A stretch of 50,315 nucleotides of DNA from Candidatus Binataceae bacterium (GCA_036495685.1 DASXMJ010000067.1:1-50315), one strand, 5' to 3'; positions 1-9,091 are shown, counted from the first letter of the stretch. Numbers and translations are program-made. The notes: generated from the letters alone by a model not told the origin.

Positions 1-428
1 AGTCGGACCGAGTTTCGGAGCAGAAGATATTTCTGCGCTTGGCGGAATGCGTCACAAGGTCTCTTCCTGGCCCATCGCGTCGATCCGGGGATCGATCAGG
101 CCGCGATCGAGGAGTAACCGTACCACCCGGCGAAATTCGGAAGACAGCTGCTGCCTTTGAGGCGTAGCGAAAGATCACAGAGGATCCCGGATTATGCGGC
201 GGGAGCGCGTGGTCGGCCATAGCATCATAGTGTCACGGCGAAGCACTAGTACCCACCTTCATCGGTCGTGTCGTGCGTTTTTGCGGCCCAGGTTTCAAGG
301 ACCGCCGGACCCGGTTAACCATGCGGGCTGGCGTACATGTCACCGCTCTTTCAACTCTCCACGATGACAGCTCTTCGGCCTGATTGGTGATGGTTGGCTG
401 GGTGGCCTGCCTAAAACTGGAAAGAACG
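1..428. other. No confident gene at window start
   Basis: I see no convincing gene here. On the minus strand a stretch from about 177 to 55 reads as a plausible protein tail (Arg/Leu-rich, GC-rich third positions) but has no start codon and is preceded by a TGA. In another minus frame an ATG at 220 stays open to the window edge, but its composition is poor. Either could be a remnant or the end of a gene lying outside the window. Confidence 0.3.
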
Positions 429-821
429 TCACCCTTCGGCGATTACATGCGCGATCGCCTCGCGCGCCGTATGCGTGATGCTCAAATGAAACACGCTGAT
501 GTTTTTCTTGCGCGCGAACGCCGCCGATTTCCCATGCAGCACGAGAGTGGGCGCTTTGCCGCGCTCGCGCACCACTTCGATTTCGCTCCAGCCGACGTTG
601 CGGTTCCAACCGGTCCCCATCGCCTTCATCGCGGCTTCCTTTGCGGCAAACCGCGCCGCATAGCTCTGATAGCGTGGCACGCCGCGCGATTCGCAATACT
701 TGATCTCGCCTTCGGTGAACACACGCGCACGAAAACGCTCACCGGTGGGCTCGCGTAAAAGCGCGCGCTCGATGCGATCGACTTCAATTGCGTCAATGCC
801 GGTGCCCAAGATTTTCGCCAT
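429..821 (-). CDS. acpS: Holo-[acyl-carrier-protein] synthase AcpS
   Basis: AcpS transfers 4'-phosphopantetheine from CoA to the serine of acyl carrier protein and so activates fatty-acid synthesis in the cytoplasm. The 130-residue protein has the usual family length. It begins with the GTGIDAIEVDRIE motif carrying the Mg-binding Asp10, has the second signature RFAAKEAAMKAMGTG with Glu62, and ends with the LSITHT segment. The open frame continues far upstream on this strand, but that part lies antisense to the neighbouring ferredoxin and acetyltransferase genes. I therefore start at the ATG at 821, where family similarity begins. The gene stands alone and is divergent from the ferredoxin gene. 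Function is clear from the motifs; the exact start is the only modest uncertainty. Confidence 0.93.
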   Translation of the reverse strand: MAKILGTGIDAIEVDRIERALLREPTGERFRARVFTEGEIKYCESRGVPRYQSYAARFAAKEAAMKAMGTGWNRNVGWSEIEVVRERGKAPTLVLHGKSAAFARKKNISVFHLSITHTAREAIAHVIAEG

Positions 822-953
822 CAGCACATCCCGCCGAAAAGTATCGACTCCCGCGCCGCGCGTTTCAATCGGGGTTCGTGGCCTCGGTTCGCTTGCCGGC
901 CGGCGACGCGCAATTCTAAGCTGCGGGTGAGTCGATCGCAGCATGGAGAACCT

Positions 954-1187
954 ATGGCAAGCCTCAAAGTGACTGTAAATAAAACGCGCTGCATCAGTAG
1001 CGGAGATTGCGTCGAAACCGCGCCCGCGGTGTTCCAGCTCGATGCCGACGAAAAGTCCGAGGTGGTGAACCCGGGCGGTGCACCCGAGGCAACCATCCTG
1101 GCCGCGGCCCGTTCCTGCCCCGTGAAAGCCATCACGGTCGTGAATGAAGAAACCGGGGAGCAGCTCTTTCCCCCACCCAAAAAGTAG
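954..1187 (+). CDS. Three-cysteine [3Fe-4S]-type ferredoxin
   Basis: A small acidic electron-transfer protein of 77 residues. It has the pattern Cys-x5-Cys followed near the C-terminus by Cys-Pro (CISSGDC and SCPVKAI). The middle cysteine of the usual CxxCxxC cluster is missing, which is typical of [3Fe-4S] or easily converted [4Fe-4S] ferredoxins that serve cytochrome P450s. The start at 954 follows a good GGAGA ribosome binding site, and similarity starts at MASLKVTV. No P450 or ferredoxin reductase lies nearby, so the redox partner is unknown. The fold is confidently recognised from the motif spacing; the P450 link is only an inference from the family. Confidence 0.88.
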   Translation: MASLKVTVNKTRCISSGDCVETAPAVFQLDADEKSEVVNPGGAPEATILAAARSCPVKAITVVNEETGEQLFPPPKK

Positions 1188-1229
1188 GCGGCGAGCGGAT
1201 TGGCATTGAGAAAGCATCGTGCGGGTGAA

Positions 1230-1691
1230 ATGACTATTGAGCAGACGCGCGACCTCAAGTGCGTCCGTAAACTGCTCGAGCAGGGCAAGATGCCCGCCGA
1301 CGGCGTCGAATGGCCACCCGCCTGCTATCTGCTCGCCTTCGACGGGGATGCCGCGGTTGGAGTGGTGGGGGTCGAACCGATTCTCGACTCCGCGCTGCTG
1401 CGATCGCTTTACGTGGTAGAGCACCATCGCCACCGCGAGATTGGCCGACGGCTGGTCATGGCGGCCCGCCAGGCCGCCCACACTCGCGGAGCGCGCCAAC
1501 TGTATCTGTTTGGCATCAGTGCGGAGAGTTTTTTTTCCCACTTGGGATTTAAGCGGGCGGCGCTAGAGGAGCTGACCGCGGCCCTGAAGGGCAGCCCTCA
1601 GACCGATTACTACCTGGCGCGACCGCAGGAGTTGGCCGGAGCGGTCGCATACTGGCTCGACATTTCGCGCGACGGCATCATCGAGCGATAG
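1230..1691 (+). CDS. GNAT N-acetyltransferase, ArsN2-like
   Basis: A GCN5-type acetyltransferase of 153 residues, expected to transfer an acetyl group from acetyl-CoA to a small substrate. The acetyl-CoA loop is seen in the block ending REIGRRLV, preceded by ALLRSLYV. The C-terminal part has ARQLYLFGISAESFFSHLGF, the arrangement seen in the ArsN2 group that often sits in arsenic loci. No ars genes are present here, so a role in arsenical detoxification cannot be claimed. I chose the ATG at 1230; an in-frame TTG at 1200, closer to the ferredoxin gene, is possible. It may be co-transcribed with the ferredoxin gene, which ends about 40 bases upstream. Confidence 0.8.
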   Translation: MTIEQTRDLKCVRKLLEQGKMPADGVEWPPACYLLAFDGDAAVGVVGVEPILDSALLRSLYVVEHHRHREIGRRLVMAARQAAHTRGARQLYLFGISAESFFSHLGFKRAALEELTAALKGSPQTDYYLARPQELAGAVAYWLDISRDGIIER

Positions 1692-1702
1692 ACATTAAAG
1701 TA

Positions 1703-3100
1703 TTACTTTAGCTTTGCCGATTCCTGGCGCATTTCGGCCAAATTGGCGAGGGCCAGATGGACCAGCAGTTCGCCGCTGCCCTGGGCCACCCGGGAGGCTT
1801 CTACCTCGTATCCTCCGACCTCGTACGCCTCGCGAGTTGGAATGTAACCCACCAGATCATTGCAATAGCCCATCACAAAGGTGTGGCGGAAGTAGGGATT
1901 CGCTTTAATCGCGATTCCGAGCTCCGCGAACAATTCCCCCGGCACACCTACCAGGACAAGGTCGCCGATCGCGAGCAACGTCATATGGGTGTGTAGCTCT
2001 CCCCCGCCTTGATCAACGCGCCGGTCGCGACGATTCGCATCCGCGAGCGCTTCCACCGCGCCCAGCTCCTTGAGTGACAGCTGATGCTGATCGGTCAACC
2101 GCTTTTGCTGAATTCCGCCGACGCCCGCGTGGTTCTTAAGCGCGAGCTCGGTCTGTTGGGCATTGGCGCGCGCGATGGCGAGCCGCGCACTCAAGTCACG
2201 TAGTTTCATCGGAACTGGCAGGCGGCGCGTGACCACCCGGGCGGAACCGGTTCGCGGTGCGCGGGCGAGCGCCCCATTCGCAAGCGAGGCCGCGGCGTGC
2301 CCCCACTCGCAGCCGGTCGAGAAGTCGCCGCGGCGTACCGGATCGATGTTGCCGCCGGCTCCTTGCGTAAACAGCGCAATGGGAGATCTCGCGGAGTCCG
2401 ATCTACCGGTGTCCTGTTGCAGCGCATCTATCGCGAACCCCGGCCAGTCACGCGAATAGAGCAGGTTGTCTTCACACAGCACCACCCCGTGACACGGGTA
2501 GTTGAGCATGAAAGCAATCGCGCCCGCCCCACGCATCGTGGTGAACAAGCCGAGGACCTTAAGCTCGTGATCGACGGCACCCGCATAGTTAGGCGCGAGC
2601 TGAATCGTTCCGTCCGCGCGCATGAGTCGTCGGTTGGTGCCCAGCCCGAACTGCGCGCCCGCCGCTGCCACGGCGGCCGGGCGCAGGTGCGCGTTCGCCT
2701 CAACCACCGCGCGCGCGATCCTGTCGGGCAGACTGCGTTCCCAATTCAGATCGCGCCCGGAAGCATCCGGCGACGAATCGCCGCGCGGCGTCGCGAAGAT
2801 GTTGAAATGCGGACCTGAATGGGTATGGGTCGCGCAGACCATCACGGCTTCAGGCGGAATGTCGGTGTGCGCGGCGACCTGCTCCGCGATCGAATCGCAA
2901 ATCCGGATTCCTAGCGCGAGTACCTCCACGCTCACGATCGCGGCCTTGCGGGTTCCGTCGGAAACCACTAGTGCGGCCGCGGTGAGGTCATCATGGATAC
3001 CGGTCGAGCGCCCGGCGCGGCGGCCGTAACCTGCCATCGCGATGCCCACCGGCGGATCCAGCTTCACTCGCGCCGCGCCTGCGTGAAGGTGAGCCGACAC
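1703..3100 (-). CDS. Neutral/alkaline ceramidase-like hydrolase
   Basis: This 465-residue protein matches the N-terminal catalytic domain of neutral/alkaline non-lysosomal ceramidases, zinc amidases that cleave ceramide to sphingosine and fatty acid. Visible hallmarks are the zinc-binding CATHTHSGPH motif (about residues 90-97), a later NYPCHGVV segment with another histidine, and the closing GYIPTREAYEVGGYE motif. It is shorter than classic ceramidases (about 650 residues) and lacks a clear signal peptide, so the substrate may be another amide. The open frame extends upstream into the aminotransferase gene. I chose the GTG at 3100 because it lies one base after that gene's stop codon and just before the first conserved block (AARVKLDPPVG). 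Confidence 0.8.
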   Translation of the reverse strand: MSAHLHAGAARVKLDPPVGIAMAGYGRRAGRSTGIHDDLTAAALVVSDGTRKAAIVSVEVLALGIRICDSIAEQVAAHTDIPPEAVMVCATHTHSGPHFNIFATPRGDSSPDASGRDLNWERSLPDRIARAVVEANAHLRPAAVAAAGAQFGLGTNRRLMRADGTIQLAPNYAGAVDHELKVLGLFTTMRGAGAIAFMLNYPCHGVVLCEDNLLYSRDWPGFAIDALQQDTGRSDSARSPIALFTQGAGGNIDPVRRGDFSTGCEWGHAAASLANGALARAPRTGSARVVTRRLPVPMKLRDLSARLAIARANAQQTELALKNHAGVGGIQQKRLTDQHQLSLKELGAVEALADANRRDRRVDQGGGELHTHMTLLAIGDLVLVGVPGELFAELGIAIKANPYFRHTFVMGYCNDLVGYIPTREAYEVGGYEVEASRVAQGSGELLVHLALANLAEMRQESAKLK

Positions 3101-3101
3101 C

Positions 3102-4358
3102 TCAGGATTCTCGCTCCAGGGTTGCGGTCGAAAGCTGCGCCGCGCACGAAGCAACTTTGGCCGCCGCGGCGATAATATCGTCAACGTCGGTGTCGTTGCC
3201 GAGCAACAGCTGATGTGGGAGCGCAACCTGTTGCTGCTCGAATAACCGCTCGGCGTTTGGGCACTCGTGCAGCTGTGCTGCCTCGGTACCCGCCAGGCGG
3301 CAGGCCGTGCGGTAGGTCGATGAAGCGATCGGAAAAAGGGCCGAGCGATAAACCGGCTCGTTAGCAACCCCGCAAGGAATTCCCTCCGCGCGCAGCGCGC
3401 GCAAGAAGCGATTGCGCGAGATACCCAGCCTCGCCTCGTCGACCTGGAAAAGAAACAGGTAAATGACCTCGCGCGTCACTCTGCGCTCGCGCGCAAGTAC
3501 GATGATTCCCGGGATGGCGCGCAGCCCGGCGCGCAGGCGCTCGGCCTGACGGCTCTTGTGCTCGATCTGCTCAGGCAGCCGATCCAGCTGCGCCAGCAGA
3601 ACCCCGCACTGCCACTCCGTCATCCGGTAGTTAGCGCCCAGCAAAGGTGCGTCGAAGGTGTCGCCGGGGCGCCGTCGCCCGCAATTGATCAGCGACTGGC
3701 AGCGCTGCTCGAGCTCTGGATCGTTGGTCGTGATCATTCCGCCTTCGCCCGCCGTCATCGGTTTGCTCGTCTGAAAGCTGAAACATCCGAGGTTCCCCCA
3801 CGCGCCGGCTCCGCGTTCGCGCCATCGTGCTCCGGGAACGTGCGCGCAATCCTCGACAATTGCTATCGAGTGCTTGCGTCCTATCTCGGACAGGGCGTCG
3901 AGGTCCGCAAGCGTAGCGCCGTAATGCACCGGGATGATCGCCTTGGTGCGCGGGGTGATGAGCTGCTCGGCACGCTGTGGATCGATGCATGCGGTAGCAG
4001 GCTCGACATCGGCGAATACCGGACGTGCCAAAGCAGCAACCGCGGCATAGGCAGTCGCCGCAAAGGTGATGGCGGGGACGATAACTTCATCGCCAGGGCC
4101 GATCCCCAACGCTTTTATCGCCACTTCCAGAGCGCTGGTGCCCGACGAGGCCGGGATCGCGTAGCGGACCCCCTGGAAGGCTGCGAATCGACCCGCCAGT
4201 TCCGACGCTTTGCGATTGGGCGATGGGTGCCCGCCCCACGTGGTGGAGCACAGCACGTCTTCGAGTTGCGCCCGTTCGCGATCGTCGAATTGCGGCCAGC
4301 GCGTGAATGGCCGTTTGCGCAGCGGCTCACCGCCCAGCAATGCGAGAGAGGAGGCCAT
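3102..4358 (-). CDS. DegT/DnrJ/EryC1/StrS family aminotransferase
   Basis: A PLP-dependent aminotransferase of the sugar/AHBA type, 418 residues. It is expected to transaminate a keto-sugar or related carbonyl substrate. The fold-type-I landmarks are present: the SSGTSALEVAI phosphate-binding segment, the VEDCAH aspartate (Asp170) that contacts the pyridine nitrogen, and the PLP lysine Lys199 in SFQTSKPMTAGEGG. The downstream hydrolase starts one base after its stop, so the two are translationally coupled and probably act in the same pathway. No nucleotide-sugar genes are nearby, so the actual substrate is unknown. The start at 4358 fits the family N-terminus, which opens with LLGGEPLRKRP. 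Confidence 0.88.
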   Translation of the reverse strand: MASSLALLGGEPLRKRPFTRWPQFDDRERAQLEDVLCSTTWGGHPSPNRKASELAGRFAAFQGVRYAIPASSGTSALEVAIKALGIGPGDEVIVPAITFAATAYAAVAALARPVFADVEPATACIDPQRAEQLITPRTKAIIPVHYGATLADLDALSEIGRKHSIAIVEDCAHVPGARWRERGAGAWGNLGCFSFQTSKPMTAGEGGMITTNDPELEQRCQSLINCGRRRPGDTFDAPLLGANYRMTEWQCGVLLAQLDRLPEQIEHKSRQAERLRAGLRAIPGIIVLARERRVTREVIYLFLFQVDEARLGISRNRFLRALRAEGIPCGVANEPVYRSALFPIASSTYRTACRLAGTEAAQLHECPNAERLFEQQQVALPHQLLLGNDTDVDDIIAAAAKVASCAAQLSTATLERES

Positions 4359-4496
4359 GAATCAGCTTCAAATCTACGCCGCTCGATTTGCCTGCGAAAG
4401 CTCTTCGATGGCTAGGATCGCCGCACGCAGGCCGTGCCTTTGACGAATTCCTTGCCGCTGTGAAATTCTTTCATTTTCCGAGCGAGGAGAGACGCC

Positions 4497-5267
4497 ATGT
4501 ATACCGAACTCAAATATGAACTGAACGATCACGTCGCAACTATCACTCTGCAGCGCCCCGAGGCGCGCAACGCGCTGACCTTTACCACCTATCGGGAGTT
4601 GGAGGATGCCATCCGGACTTCCACTGCGCGCTGTTTGATCATCACCGGCGCCGATCCCGCCTTTTGCTCCGGCGACGATGTGAAGCAGATCATGGCCAAT
4701 GCCTCCGCCCGCCCCGCCGTCACAAATCTCGCGCCGCGCCTTACCCCCGCCGCGGATGCCTTATTGCATACCGACATTCCGATCATCGCCGCGGTCAACG
4801 GCGCGGCGATCGGATGGGGGATGGAACTCTCTTTGATGGCCGATCTTCGGGTCGCGTCGGAGAAAGCGCGCTTCGGTGAGCTGTTTATCAAGCGCGGCCT
4901 GTGCTGCGACGTGCCGGGCATCGGCCGGCTAGCGCAGGTGGTCGGGCGCGAGATGGCCGCCGAATTGCTCTTCACCGGCGATATCATCGACGCTCCTCGA
5001 GCGCATCAGATCGGCCTCGTGTCGCGCGTCGTTCCGCACGACCAGCTCCTGCCGGCGGCCGGCGAGCTCGCGCGCAAGATCGCATCAAATCCCCCCCTGG
5101 CGGTTCAGAAATTGAAAAACGGTTTGCGCCGTGCGCTCGATCCCGATTGGCGCGAACTCGGCGCATGGGTGAGCTCAAGCTTGGCAGAGCTATTTAAGAC
5201 CGAAGACCACAAAGAAGGGGTGGCCTCATTCCTGGAAAAACGGGAACCGCATTTCGTGGGCCGCTGA
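4497..5267 (+). CDS. Enoyl-CoA hydratase/isomerase family protein
   Basis: A crotonase-fold protein of 256 residues, likely to hydrate, isomerise or otherwise process an acyl-CoA thioester. The N-terminal PEARNALT segment, the first oxyanion-hole region (PAFCSGDDVKQI) and the second (AAVNGAAIGWGMELSL) are all present. In canonical hydratases a catalytic Glu follows the second oxyanion glycine region; here the matching stretch reads FGELFIKRGL, which keeps the FxE pattern. The gene starts at an ATG behind a GAGGAGAG ribosome binding site. It is divergent from the aminotransferase with 138 bases between them. The specific acyl-CoA cannot be assigned. Confidence 0.88.
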   Translation: MYTELKYELNDHVATITLQRPEARNALTFTTYRELEDAIRTSTARCLIITGADPAFCSGDDVKQIMANASARPAVTNLAPRLTPAADALLHTDIPIIAAVNGAAIGWGMELSLMADLRVASEKARFGELFIKRGLCCDVPGIGRLAQVVGREMAAELLFTGDIIDAPRAHQIGLVSRVVPHDQLLPAAGELARKIASNPPLAVQKLKNGLRRALDPDWRELGAWVSSSLAELFKTEDHKEGVASFLEKREPHFVGR

Positions 5268-5354
5268 TCGTAGCTCTGCTTTCGCAACAATGATCGGCCC
5301 GGGCCCGACTACCAGCCCGGGTCGAATTTCCGGGATGTCCGCAGCAATGGGAAA

Positions 5355-5888
5355 TTAAACCGGCAGCGCGTCGATCAACACCCCCGCCAGTAGCGCCGGC
5401 TCGTTACCGTTGTTTCTCCAGGCGTGATTCGTGCCTCGTTGCACGACCACTCGAACGGCTTCAGTCTCACCTCGTCCTGCTCGAGGACCTGGCTGGCATC
5501 GCCCTTAAGCAGGACAATGTAATCGACGGTCCGGGTCGTATGCATCGCAGGACCTCGTGTGGTATCCACCCGGCAATGCTCGCCGCCGATTGCTCTGAAT
5601 CCCTCGGTGGCCTGTTCTTCCAGCTGCTGGCGCGAAAGCTGTTTGTTGGTCGGCGCCAGGATAAAGAACCCGAAAGATACTCGCGTTGACGGGCGGCTCT
5701 AGACGAACCGGGCGCGCGCCCGCATCGGCGGGATTTCGGTTGTCCGCGGGGGTCCGGTCGGCAATCCATATTTCACCAAGTCCAGCGCGTTCGGTTCCGA
5801 CGATCGATCGCGGAGGTCCGTCGAGCGCGACGATGGACCTGCCTTCCGCGTTGTGTCCGGTGACGACCCTGCGGAATTTATCGATCAT
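5355..5888 (-). pseudogene. Cupin-domain gene with two compensating frameshifts
   Basis: The frame from ATG 5888 (MIDKFRRVVTGHNAEGRS) follows a cupin protein to about 5650. The similarity then continues one base out of frame (QLSRQQLEEQATEGF to EQDEVRLKP, containing the cupin stretch MHTTRTVDYIVLLKG). Near 5455 it returns to the original frame for the ending VVVQRGTNHAWRNNGNEPA and a TAA at 5355. First and last frames are the same, so a one-base insertion and a one-base deletion about 195 bases apart cancel out. Repaired, the protein would be about 177 residues, with the usual end of single-domain cupins of this type. It is either a recent pseudogene or two indel errors in the assembly; the excellent preservation of all three segments favours error or very recent damage. 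Confidence 0.8.
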
Positions 5889-6210
5889 TGATGGTTCTCC
5901 TGCCGCATTTAACCTCGACTTGCTTCACCCGAGAGTGTAGGTGGTTTGCTCGCGAAGACCGCAGGAGCCATCAAGCGCCGATCCTTGCAACGGCGCTGTT
6001 TGCTCCCAACCTTAACGAGAAGCGGCAATGATCGGCGAGATTTTCGAGAACCCCTCGAGGACCTCGAAAGAAGTCTGCGAAGGCCCATTTGGTCGGAGGG
6101 GCACACGGTCATTCTCCCCCCGTGAGCGCCCCTGAGGGACGGTTACCAAGGCGGCTTGGTTCATCCCGCGCTGCGCATCGGCAATGGCCCAAGAGGGGAG
6201 CAGCCAGCAG
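5889..6210. other. Intergenic region without a recognisable gene
   Basis: About 320 bases between the cupin gene and the downstream end of the aldo/keto reductase, both on the minus strand. A 67-codon minus-strand frame (5909-6112) is rich in Arg and Ser and has no recognisable domain, so I do not call it. The stretch should hold the cupin promoter and the reductase terminator, but no strong hairpin with a T-run is visible. Confidence 0.5.
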
Positions 6211-7449
6211 CTAGCTCAGCAATCGATGCGTCGGCGCGGTAAGCCTGTCGATTGCGAGGCCGTGAGGGCAGGCGCCCGCGCAGGGTTTTGCGGTGCACGT
6301 GAGGCACGCTTCGGCATTGCGCTCCAGCAATGAATACTCAGCGCGCGCAAACCGCAGGTCGCCATAGTCTTTCGCATACATCCGCGTGCGCATCACGTCG
6401 GCAATCGGAACCTGCTTGGGACACGAATCCTCGCACGCGCTGCATGCCTGGCGGCAATATGAAGTACCGTTGATCTGCGCATAGCGCCGCAGAAGCCGCA
6501 GGTCGCCCACCGCGGTGCCTTGCCATCCCGAGGCGCCCAGGTACTCGTCGATCATTTCCTTGCTGGTCATCGAAACGATCAGCGCATTGACGTTCTGGTT
6601 CGACAACACCCAGCGAAACGCCGCCTGTGAGAAGGTCGCGCCGCCTTGTTCGTAGGGCCGCATGTCGTTGAGCCGTGCCCCCATCAGGGTCTTCATCACT
6701 ACGACCCCGACATTTTTTTGCTTCGCCTTGGCCATGATGCGAGGCAGATCGGGCTGGCGCGCAACGAAATCGAAGCCACCGAGGAAGCGTTGGTAGAAAC
6801 GGGGGTCCTGCCCGAAATTGTGCGCCGCCAGGAAGACATCGATTCCATCGGAATCGAGCGCGTAGTCGAGGCATTCCGCGAGATGCCCCGCGTGACCGGA
6901 CATGCCGACGAAACGGAGCTTTCCCTGTTTACGCGCAGCGGCGGTGAATTCGAGCCACTCCGGATTCTTGAGTCGAGCCACATCGTTCACCGCGTGATTG
7001 AAGTAAACATCCACGTGGTCGGTCTGCAGTCGTCGCAGACTCCCCTCGAGCGCTTCCATCATCATCGCGCGACTATCGGTCGGGCTGGTGATTACCTTGG
7101 AAGTGACGAAGACCTTGTCGCGCTTGCCGCGTAGCGCATTGCCAATCGTCTGTTCAGACTCGTGGTCGGTATAGGTCTCCGCGGTATCGAAGTAATTGAT
7201 TCCGCGGTCGTAGGCGTGAAGGACGATATCTTCCTCGCCGCTATGGAGCCGGCTGCCACCGAACGAGATGTCCGAAATCTTGAGCCCGCTCCGCCCCAGG
7301 GTGGTGTAGCGCCGCACCTGCGGGGGACCGGCTGGCGGCGTCGATGCGCTCACCTCTGCGAGCGGGATCAGTCCGACCCCGATTCCGGCCAGCGCGCCAC
7401 GCTTGATAAATTCCCGCCGATTGAGAACCTCTCGTCGCGAATCAGCCAT
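6211..7449 (-). CDS. Tat-exported aldo/keto reductase with 2x[4Fe-4S] tail
   Basis: A 412-residue oxidoreductase with three parts. The N-terminus has a twin-arginine signal (NRREFIKRG followed by a hydrophobic stretch ending near Ala35). The middle is an aldo/keto reductase barrel with the YFDTAETY and KVFVTSKV active-site segments and a catalytic His in the VDVYFNHAV strand. The C-terminus carries two ferredoxin cysteine clusters: CRQACSACEDSCP and CLTCTAKPCAGACPHG. The Fe-S tail suggests electron exchange with a ferredoxin-like or quinone partner rather than simple NADPH use, and the Tat signal places the folded enzyme outside the cytoplasm or on the membrane. The substrate is unknown. The start at 7449 places the signal peptide correctly. 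Confidence 0.9.
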   Translation of the reverse strand: MADSRREVLNRREFIKRGALAGIGVGLIPLAEVSASTPPAGPPQVRRYTTLGRSGLKISDISFGGSRLHSGEEDIVLHAYDRGINYFDTAETYTDHESEQTIGNALRGKRDKVFVTSKVITSPTDSRAMMMEALEGSLRRLQTDHVDVYFNHAVNDVARLKNPEWLEFTAAARKQGKLRFVGMSGHAGHLAECLDYALDSDGIDVFLAAHNFGQDPRFYQRFLGGFDFVARQPDLPRIMAKAKQKNVGVVVMKTLMGARLNDMRPYEQGGATFSQAAFRWVLSNQNVNALIVSMTSKEMIDEYLGASGWQGTAVGDLRLLRRYAQINGTSYCRQACSACEDSCPKQVPIADVMRTRMYAKDYGDLRFARAEYSLLERNAEACLTCTAKPCAGACPHGLAIDRLTAPTHRLLS

Positions 7450-7612
7450 AGACCTTAGTCCTCCGGACTTGTGCGCGAGCTCGCAACAGGCGCTTTGAGT
7501 CTATCGAACTATCTGGTCGGGCGGAACCACGCTCGGTTTGTGCTTCCCGATTGAACCGACGAACCGCGCACAACCCCGCGGACGGGGGCTTGCCCCAACG
7601 CCGGACTGCTAA

Positions 7613-9091
7613 CTACTCGGTTACGGAAGACAGCGGCTTGGCGATAGCTTCCAGCCCTGCGCGCTCGGCCGCCACCCCGAACCGCAATTCCACCCCGGCG
7701 GCTGCCAGCATCAGGCCCGACGCAATCAAGTAACCCACGTTGAGAGCCCTTCGCGATCCAGTATCGATGAGTACGCCGAAAAACCACGGCGCCGCGACCC
7801 CGCCCACGGCGGTTCCAATCGAGAAGAAGATTGCGATTGCCAGCGCGCGAACCTCGAGCGGAAAAATCTCACTGACGGTCAGGTATGCAGAGCTTGCTGC
7901 CGAAGATGCAAAGAAAAACATCACCGTCCACAGCACCGTCTGCGAGGTCGCCGTCAACGCACCTTTTTCAAAAAGATATCCGGTCACGATCAGGATCAGC
8001 GCCGACGCGGTAAAGGTTCCGGCGATCATCGGACGACGTCCCACCGTGTCAAAGAAGTGCCCGAGGACCATCGGACCAATAAAATTCGACAGCGCGAACG
8101 GCATCAGGTAAAGCCCGGTACTTTCGTACGAGACTCCATAGTAACGGTTGAGAACCAACGCGTAGGTAAAGAATATCGCGTTGTACAAAAACGCCTGCGC
8201 GGTCATCAGCGAGAGCCCCAGCACGCTGCGCTCGCGATATTCCTTGAGCAGAGGACGTACAATCACCTCGAGTCCAAAATCATGGCGTACCTTGATTCTC
8301 AGCGGCTCCACGCCCTCGAGCCCAGCCAGCCGGGCTCTCTCCACACTCCCCAGCTCCGCCTCAAAGTCGCGCACCAGTTCCTCGGCTTCCTCGCGTCGAC
8401 CGTGCGTCATCAGCCATCGCGGACTCTCGGGTATGAATCGACGCAGGTACAGGATCACCAGGCCGATGATCGCACCGATGCCGAAGCCGAGGCGCCAGCC
8501 CAGGTCGATCGGGAAAATTCTGGTGTCGAGGATCAACCCGGTCGAGGCCGCCCCGGCCAGCGCGCCCAGCCAGAAGCTGCCGTTGATCATCAGACCGATT
8601 CGTCCGCGAAGGCGCGCTGGAATGAGCTCGTCGATCGCCGAATTCACCGCCGAATATTCGCCGCCAATTCCCGCCCCGGTCAGGAACCTAAACAGCGCAA
8701 AGCTAGTCAGGTTCCACGACAGCGCGGTCAGCGCCACGCCGATCAGGTAGGTCCCGAGGCTGACAAAAAAGAAGGTGCGACGCCCATAGCGATCGGTTAG
8801 ATGGCCGAATACCAGCGCGCCAAGCACCGCCCCGACCAGATATGCCGAGCTGATCGAGCCGATCTGCGCCGCCGTAAAATGCAGTACGTCGTGCCTTTGC
8901 AAAACCGCGCTGATCGCGCCCATCAGAGTTACTTCGAGCCCATCGAGCACCCACGTGATCCCGAGCCCCACTACCAACAGCAAGTGGAAGCGGCTCCACG
9001 GCAGCCGATCGAGCCGGGCGGGAATCAGGGTCTCGAAAACCTCAGTGGCTTCCTGATTCGTGGGCGATGAAGAAGCGGAAGGCTCGGCCAT
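7613..9091 (-). CDS. MFS transporter, sugar-porter/metabolite-symporter type
   Basis: A 492-residue inner-membrane secondary transporter with about 12 transmembrane helices. The loop 2-3 signature appears as GHLTDRYGRR, and the PESPRWL motif after helix 6 is typical of the sugar porter and related families. The N-terminus has about 35 cytoplasmic residues before the first helix. The family moves small organic molecules by proton coupling, but sequence alone does not show whether the substrate is a sugar, an aromatic acid or another metabolite. It lies upstream of the aldo/keto reductase on the same strand, separated by 163 bases, so co-transcription is possible but not obvious. Confidence 0.88.
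   Translation of the reverse strand: MAEPSASSSPTNQEATEVFETLIPARLDRLPWSRFHLLLVVGLGITWVLDGLEVTLMGAISAVLQRHDVLHFTAAQIGSISSAYLVGAVLGALVFGHLTDRYGRRTFFFVSLGTYLIGVALTALSWNLTSFALFRFLTGAGIGGEYSAVNSAIDELIPARLRGRIGLMINGSFWLGALAGAASTGLILDTRIFPIDLGWRLGFGIGAIIGLVILYLRRFIPESPRWLMTHGRREEAEELVRDFEAELGSVERARLAGLEGVEPLRIKVRHDFGLEVIVRPLLKEYRERSVLGLSLMTAQAFLYNAIFFTYALVLNRYYGVSYESTGLYLMPFALSNFIGPMVLGHFFDTVGRRPMIAGTFTASALILIVTGYLFEKGALTATSQTVLWTVMFFFASSAASSAYLTVSEIFPLEVRALAIAIFFSIGTAVGGVAAPWFFGVLIDTGSRRALNVGYLIASGLMLAAAGVELRFGVAAERAGLEAIAKPLSSVTE

Noticed and set aside
1-220. Minus-strand frame open to the window edge
   Set aside because: Poor composition, no recognisable domain, and a competing frame looks equally protein-like over part of it. 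It cannot be decided without upstream sequence.
822-1541. Long minus-strand extension of the acpS frame to 370 codons
   Set aside because: The extra part is antisense to the ferredoxin and acetyltransferase genes and has no domain. AcpS proteins are about 125-130 residues.
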